Shown here in pieces: positions 60,319 to 64,000 of a stretch of DNA of 64,000 bases (its first letter is position 1; each line of letters starts with the position of its first letter). The notes below the pieces were generated by a model that worked only from the letters and a program-made list of their open reading frames with translations, ran no database searches and had not been told where the DNA came from. The stretch covers positions 1,984,001 through 2,048,000 of the forward strand of contig NZ_PEJS01000001.1 of the NCBI RefSeq assembly GCF_002750975.1. Reading direction: 5' to 3'. The DNA comes from Stenotrophomonas indicatrix. Its GTDB lineage: Bacteria > Pseudomonadota > Gammaproteobacteria > Xanthomonadales > Xanthomonadaceae. Both the position numbers and the translations under genes were made by a program.

Positions 60319-62745
60319 ATGACCCGCATTGCCCTGCCCGCCGCCCTGCGCCGACTGACGCCTGCCCTGCTGGCCGTCAGCCTGTGCGCCGCCCTTCCGG
60401 CGGCGGCGCAGTCCACCCCCACGGCGGTGGACGTCCATCTTCCGGCCGCCCCGCTGCAACAGTCACTCAATGCGGTGGCCAGGCAGAGCGGCATCCAGCT
60501 GCTGTTCGCTGCAGACAGCGTTGCCGGCCGCCAGGCGCCAGCGCTGGACGGCCGCTATGCCCCGCGCGAAGCACTGCAACGGCTGATTGCCGGCCAGGGA
60601 CTGAGCGTCGAGGAACGCTCGCCGGGCGTGTTCGTGATCCGCAGCGCGCTCGCTACGGCAGCTGCGGCGGCAAACACGGACCGCCCGCGCACTGCGCCAG
60701 CGCCGGCAGCCGCAACCTCGCTTGGCAGAGTGACTGTGTCGGCGTCCACCGCGCGCATGCCGCAGGGCGAGACCGCCATGCCAAACACCATCACCGTGCT
60801 CACCCGTGAGGACGTCCAGCAGCAGCTGGCATTGGGCTCGGATGTGTCACGCGTGCTGTCCTCGCAGATCCCGGCCTTCGCTCCGGCACGCGAGAAGATG
60901 TCCAACTATGGCGAAAGCATGCGCGGGCGCGGCATCCTGTACATGGTCGACGGCGTGCCGCAGTCAACCCCGTTGCGCGACGGCTCGCGTGATTCGCATA
61001 CCATCGATCCGGCGATGATCGAACGCATCGAAGTGATCCACGGTGCCAACGCGCTGCAGGGCATCGGCGGCACCGGTGGCATCGTCAACATCATCACCCG
61101 CAGTGCGCCGAGCGAACCGGGTGCTTTCCTGCTGGACAGCAGCCTTTCGCTCACCGCCGCCTCGCCGCGCCGGCGCGATGATGACGGCCAGCGCGCTTCG
61201 GCACTGGTGGGCATCCGCGGTGAACAGTTCGACCTCGTGGCCGGCCTGGCCCATGAACGGCAGGGCCTGTACTACGACGGCGACGGCCGTGCGATCGGCA
61301 CCAACGCGCAGGGCGAACTGATGGATTCGACCTCGACCAACATCTTCGCCAAGCTTGGCTGGAACATCGCCGATGGCCAGCGCGTGCAGTTGATGGCCAA
61401 TCGCTACGAACTGCGTGGCCTGGACAATTACCTGCCTGTGGATGGCAACTTCCGCACCGGTCGCCCGGCCACGTCGGTGCCCGGCGATACGCCGCTCGAT
61501 CCGCCGATGAACCGCTCACGCTCGCTGAGCCTGGACTACGGCAATGCCGATCTGTTCGGCGGCCAGTTCCTGGCGCAGGCCTTCGCGGTCGATTTCGAAG
61601 GGCGTTACGGCGCCAGCCAGTGGGACCCATGGGGCAACACGGGTGCCAACGCCGCCTGGGACCAGACCCAGAATGAATCAGAAAAACGCGGCTTCAAGCT
61701 GACCCAGAGCTGGCGTCGCATCGGCGACACCTCGCTGGACGTGACCCTGGGCCTGGATGGCCTGCGCGACCGCACCCATCAGGTGCTGCTGGCCAGCGGC
61801 CTGAACTGGGTGCCGCTGACCACCTACCAGAGCCTGTCGCCGCTGTTGCAGCTGCAGTGGTGGCCCACCGACCACGTCATGCTGTCCGCAGGCCTGCGTT
61901 ACGAAAAGGGCGAGCTGGAGGTGGGCGACTACACCACCCTGCCCCGCTACGGCGCACGCAAGGTGGCCGGCGGCAAACCGACGATGAGCGAGACGCTGCC
62001 GAACTTCGGCGCGGTCTGGTACATCAATGACCGTCTCAATGCCTACGCGTCGTATTCGGAAGGCTACACCGTGGCCGATGTTGGCCGCGTGCTGCGCGCG
62101 ATCAATCGCGATGGCCAGCGCGTGGACAACCTGGTGGACCTGTCGCCGGTGGTGTCGGACAACCGCGAAATCGGGCTGGAGTATGACGACGGCCGCTTCA
62201 GCGGCGATATCGCGTACTACACCTCCGAATCCAAGCTGGGTTCGGTACTGGTCTATGACGCCGGCATCGATGCCTACAATGTGCAGCGCCAGGCCACGCG
62301 GGTGGAAGGCTTCGAGACCAACCTGCGCCTGCGCCTGGGTGACAGCCACCTCGGCATGGGCTATGCCCGCGCCAATGGCCGCTACGACGCCGACCTGGAT
62401 GGTCGTCTGGAAAGCGACCTGGCAGGCGTCAACATCGCCCCGAACCGTCTGACCGCGTTCTGGGAACAGGGCTGGACCTCGCAGCTCAGCACCCGTCTGC
62501 AGGCCAGCCATGCCTTCGATCGCGACTTCGACCTGCGCGGCGTGCCGGTGGCCAGCTTCAAGGGCTACACCACGTTCGACCTGGTCGCCCGCTATGCGCT
62601 GGGCAAGAGCAGTTTCACCTTGGGCGTGCAGAACCTCGCCAACAAGCAGTACATCACCTACTACTCGCAGACCACGCCATCCAACCCGAGCTATTTCGCC
62701 GGGCGTGGGCGAGTGCTTACGCTGGGGTGGCAGTACCGCTACTGA
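60319..62745 (+). CDS. TonB-dependent receptor with signalling (STN) domain
   Basis: 808 residues from ATG 60319 (GAAGGA upstream). Signal peptide ends AAAQS near 31. An N-terminal STN domain (about 38-110: APLQQSLNAVARQSGIQLLF, GRYAPREALQRLIAGQGLSV) marks it as a transducer for the FecR upstream. The plug domain reads MPNTITVLTREDVQQQLALG, MRGRGILYMVDGVPQSTPL and IEVIHGANALQGIGGTGGIV. The barrel ends in a final W-Q-Y-R-Y, as expected for the last strand. The ligand is likely a siderophore, identity unknown. Confidence 0.93.
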   Translation: MTRIALPAALRRLTPALLAVSLCAALPAAAQSTPTAVDVHLPAAPLQQSLNAVARQSGIQLLFAADSVAGRQAPALDGRYAPREALQRLIAGQGLSVEERSPGVFVIRSALATAAAAANTDRPRTAPAPAAATSLGRVTVSASTARMPQGETAMPNTITVLTREDVQQQLALGSDVSRVLSSQIPAFAPAREKMSNYGESMRGRGILYMVDGVPQSTPLRDGSRDSHTIDPAMIERIEVIHGANALQGIGGTGGIVNIITRSAPSEPGAFLLDSSLSLTAASPRRRDDDGQRASALVGIRGEQFDLVAGLAHERQGLYYDGDGRAIGTNAQGELMDSTSTNIFAKLGWNIADGQRVQLMANRYELRGLDNYLPVDGNFRTGRPATSVPGDTPLDPPMNRSRSLSLDYGNADLFGGQFLAQAFAVDFEGRYGASQWDPWGNTGANAAWDQTQNESEKRGFKLTQSWRRIGDTSLDVTLGLDGLRDRTHQVLLASGLNWVPLTTYQSLSPLLQLQWWPTDHVMLSAGLRYEKGELEVGDYTTLPRYGARKVAGGKPTMSETLPNFGAVWYINDRLNAYASYSEGYTVADVGRVLRAINRDGQRVDNLVDLSPVVSDNREIGLEYDDGRFSGDIAYYTSESKLGSVLVYDAGIDAYNVQRQATRVEGFETNLRLRLGDSHLGMGYARANGRYDADLDGRLESDLAGVNIAPNRLTAFWEQGWTSQLSTRLQASHAFDRDFDLRGVPVASFKGYTTFDLVARYALGKSSFTLGVQNLANKQYITYYSQTTPSNPSYFAGRGRVLTLGWQYRY

Positions 62746-62747
62746 GA

Positions 62748-62770
62748 CATGGCGCCTTATGGGTGCCATG
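62748..62770. terminator. Hairpin directly after the TonB receptor
   Basis: CATGGCGCC and GGTGCCATG pair at 8 of 9 positions with a short loop, two bases after the receptor stop. There is no T tract. Confidence 0.45.
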
Positions 62771-62793
62771 AATTCTATGCGTGACGCGACGAG

Positions 62794-63708
<915 letters not shown>

Positions 63709-63711
63709 CCA

Positions 63712-63738
63712 GGCGCGGCGGCGATCCGCCGCCGCGCC
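63712..63738. terminator. Strong GC hairpin between blaL1 and the DUF411 gene
   Basis: GGCGCGGCGGCG / CGCCGCCGCGCC, a perfect 12-bp stem with an ATC loop, lies three bases after the blaL1 stop and before the convergent DUF411 stop. No T tract; likely a shared transcript end. Confidence 0.6.
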
Positions 63739-63750
63739 CGCTACACCTTG

Positions 63751-64000
63751 TCAGCCACCCTGCCCGTGCTGTGCGAAGGGCTGGGTGCTGCCATCGGCCA
63801 GCACCAGCTCCACGGTATACGGCTGCACATGGCCATCAGGCATTTCCATGCCCGGTGATCCAGCCGGCATCCCCGGCAGCACCAGGCCACGCGCCGTCGG
63901 CCTTTCCTTCAGCAGGCGCTTGATGTCGCTGGCCGGAATATGGCCTTCAACCACATAGCCACCGATCTCGGCGGTATGGCAGGACGCCTTGCCGGCCGGT
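63751..64000 (-). CDS. DUF411 protein (copper-associated), 3' part
   Basis: The frame enters from beyond 64000 and stops at 63751. About 82 residues are visible: ...KASCHTAEIGGYVVEGHIPA, DIKRLLKERPTARGLVLPGM and PAGSPGMEM. These are the DUF411 hallmarks (YxxEGHVPxxDIxRLLxERPxAxGLxVPGMPxGSPGME). Such exported proteins are often found with copper-resistance genes. The ORF start lies outside the window. Confidence 0.9.
   Translation of the reverse strand, partial: PAGKASCHTAEIGGYVVEGHIPASDIKRLLKERPTARGLVLPGMPAGSPGMEMPDGHVQPYTVELVLADGSTQPFAQHGQGG

Overview
The window is high-GC chromosomal DNA from a member of the Stenotrophomonas maltophilia complex (Xanthomonadaceae). Four things point there. 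A class B3 metallo-beta-lactamase is very close to L1 as I remember it. GTAG-ended palindromes of the SMAG type follow mgtC. There is a type IV secretion effector with an XVIPCD tail. Gene content and codon use are those of xanthomonads. Almost all the sequence is coding, and many genes are joined by ATGA or GTGA overlaps. I see no rRNA, tRNA, CRISPR array, insertion sequence or prophage.

Layout. 1-5.5 kb: a glyoxalase fold gene cut by the window edge, AraC and LysR regulators, a duplicated-domain exported protein, a PD40 propeller protein, two small DUF proteins and an alpha/beta hydrolase whose Tat signal is broken by an in-frame TGA. 5.5-9.7 kb: an X-T4SS effector without an obvious immunity gene, divergent from an AsmA-like membrane protein. 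9.7-20.8 kb: a probable singlet-oxygen regulon. An ECF sigma factor and its ChrR-type anti-sigma sit beside a divergent eight-gene lipid-modification operon (desaturase, flavin oxidoreductase, DUF1365, two cyclopropane-synthase-like methyltransferases, DUF2878, DUF1295, lipocalin) and tspO. Four promoters share one TGCATCC / CGTA signature at identical spacing: those of the sigma gene, the divergent exported protein, the desaturase operon and tspO.

21-30 kb: a methyltransferase fused to a Mo-cofactor-sulfurase-like PLP domain behind a CRP/FNR-type palindrome, a YdjI/YdjG-like pair, a CHAD protein and a hybrid PAS histidine kinase. 30.4-35.8 kb: paoABCD-mocA, a self-sufficient periplasmic aldehyde oxidoreductase operon. 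35.9-42.6 kb: a cation efflux protein, base-excision repair genes (AAG type, xthA, YcaQ type), a diguanylate cyclase and two exported proteins. 42.9-49.2 kb: a five-gene MoxR ATPase / metallopeptidase-VWA / adenylate-forming-enzyme operon, the best candidate for a poorly described system.

49.2-55.3 kb: a TraX-like protein, proline iminopeptidase and a magnesium locus. That locus has a short leader ORF starting MDPDP (like enterobacterial MgtL), an MgtE-N-like small protein, mgtA and mgtC. 55.3-64 kb: a FixL/FixJ-like pair, an internally deleted DUF1697 remnant, ltrA, a FecI-FecR-TonB receptor triad behind a Fur-like box, the L1 beta-lactamase and a DUF411 protein that runs off the right edge.
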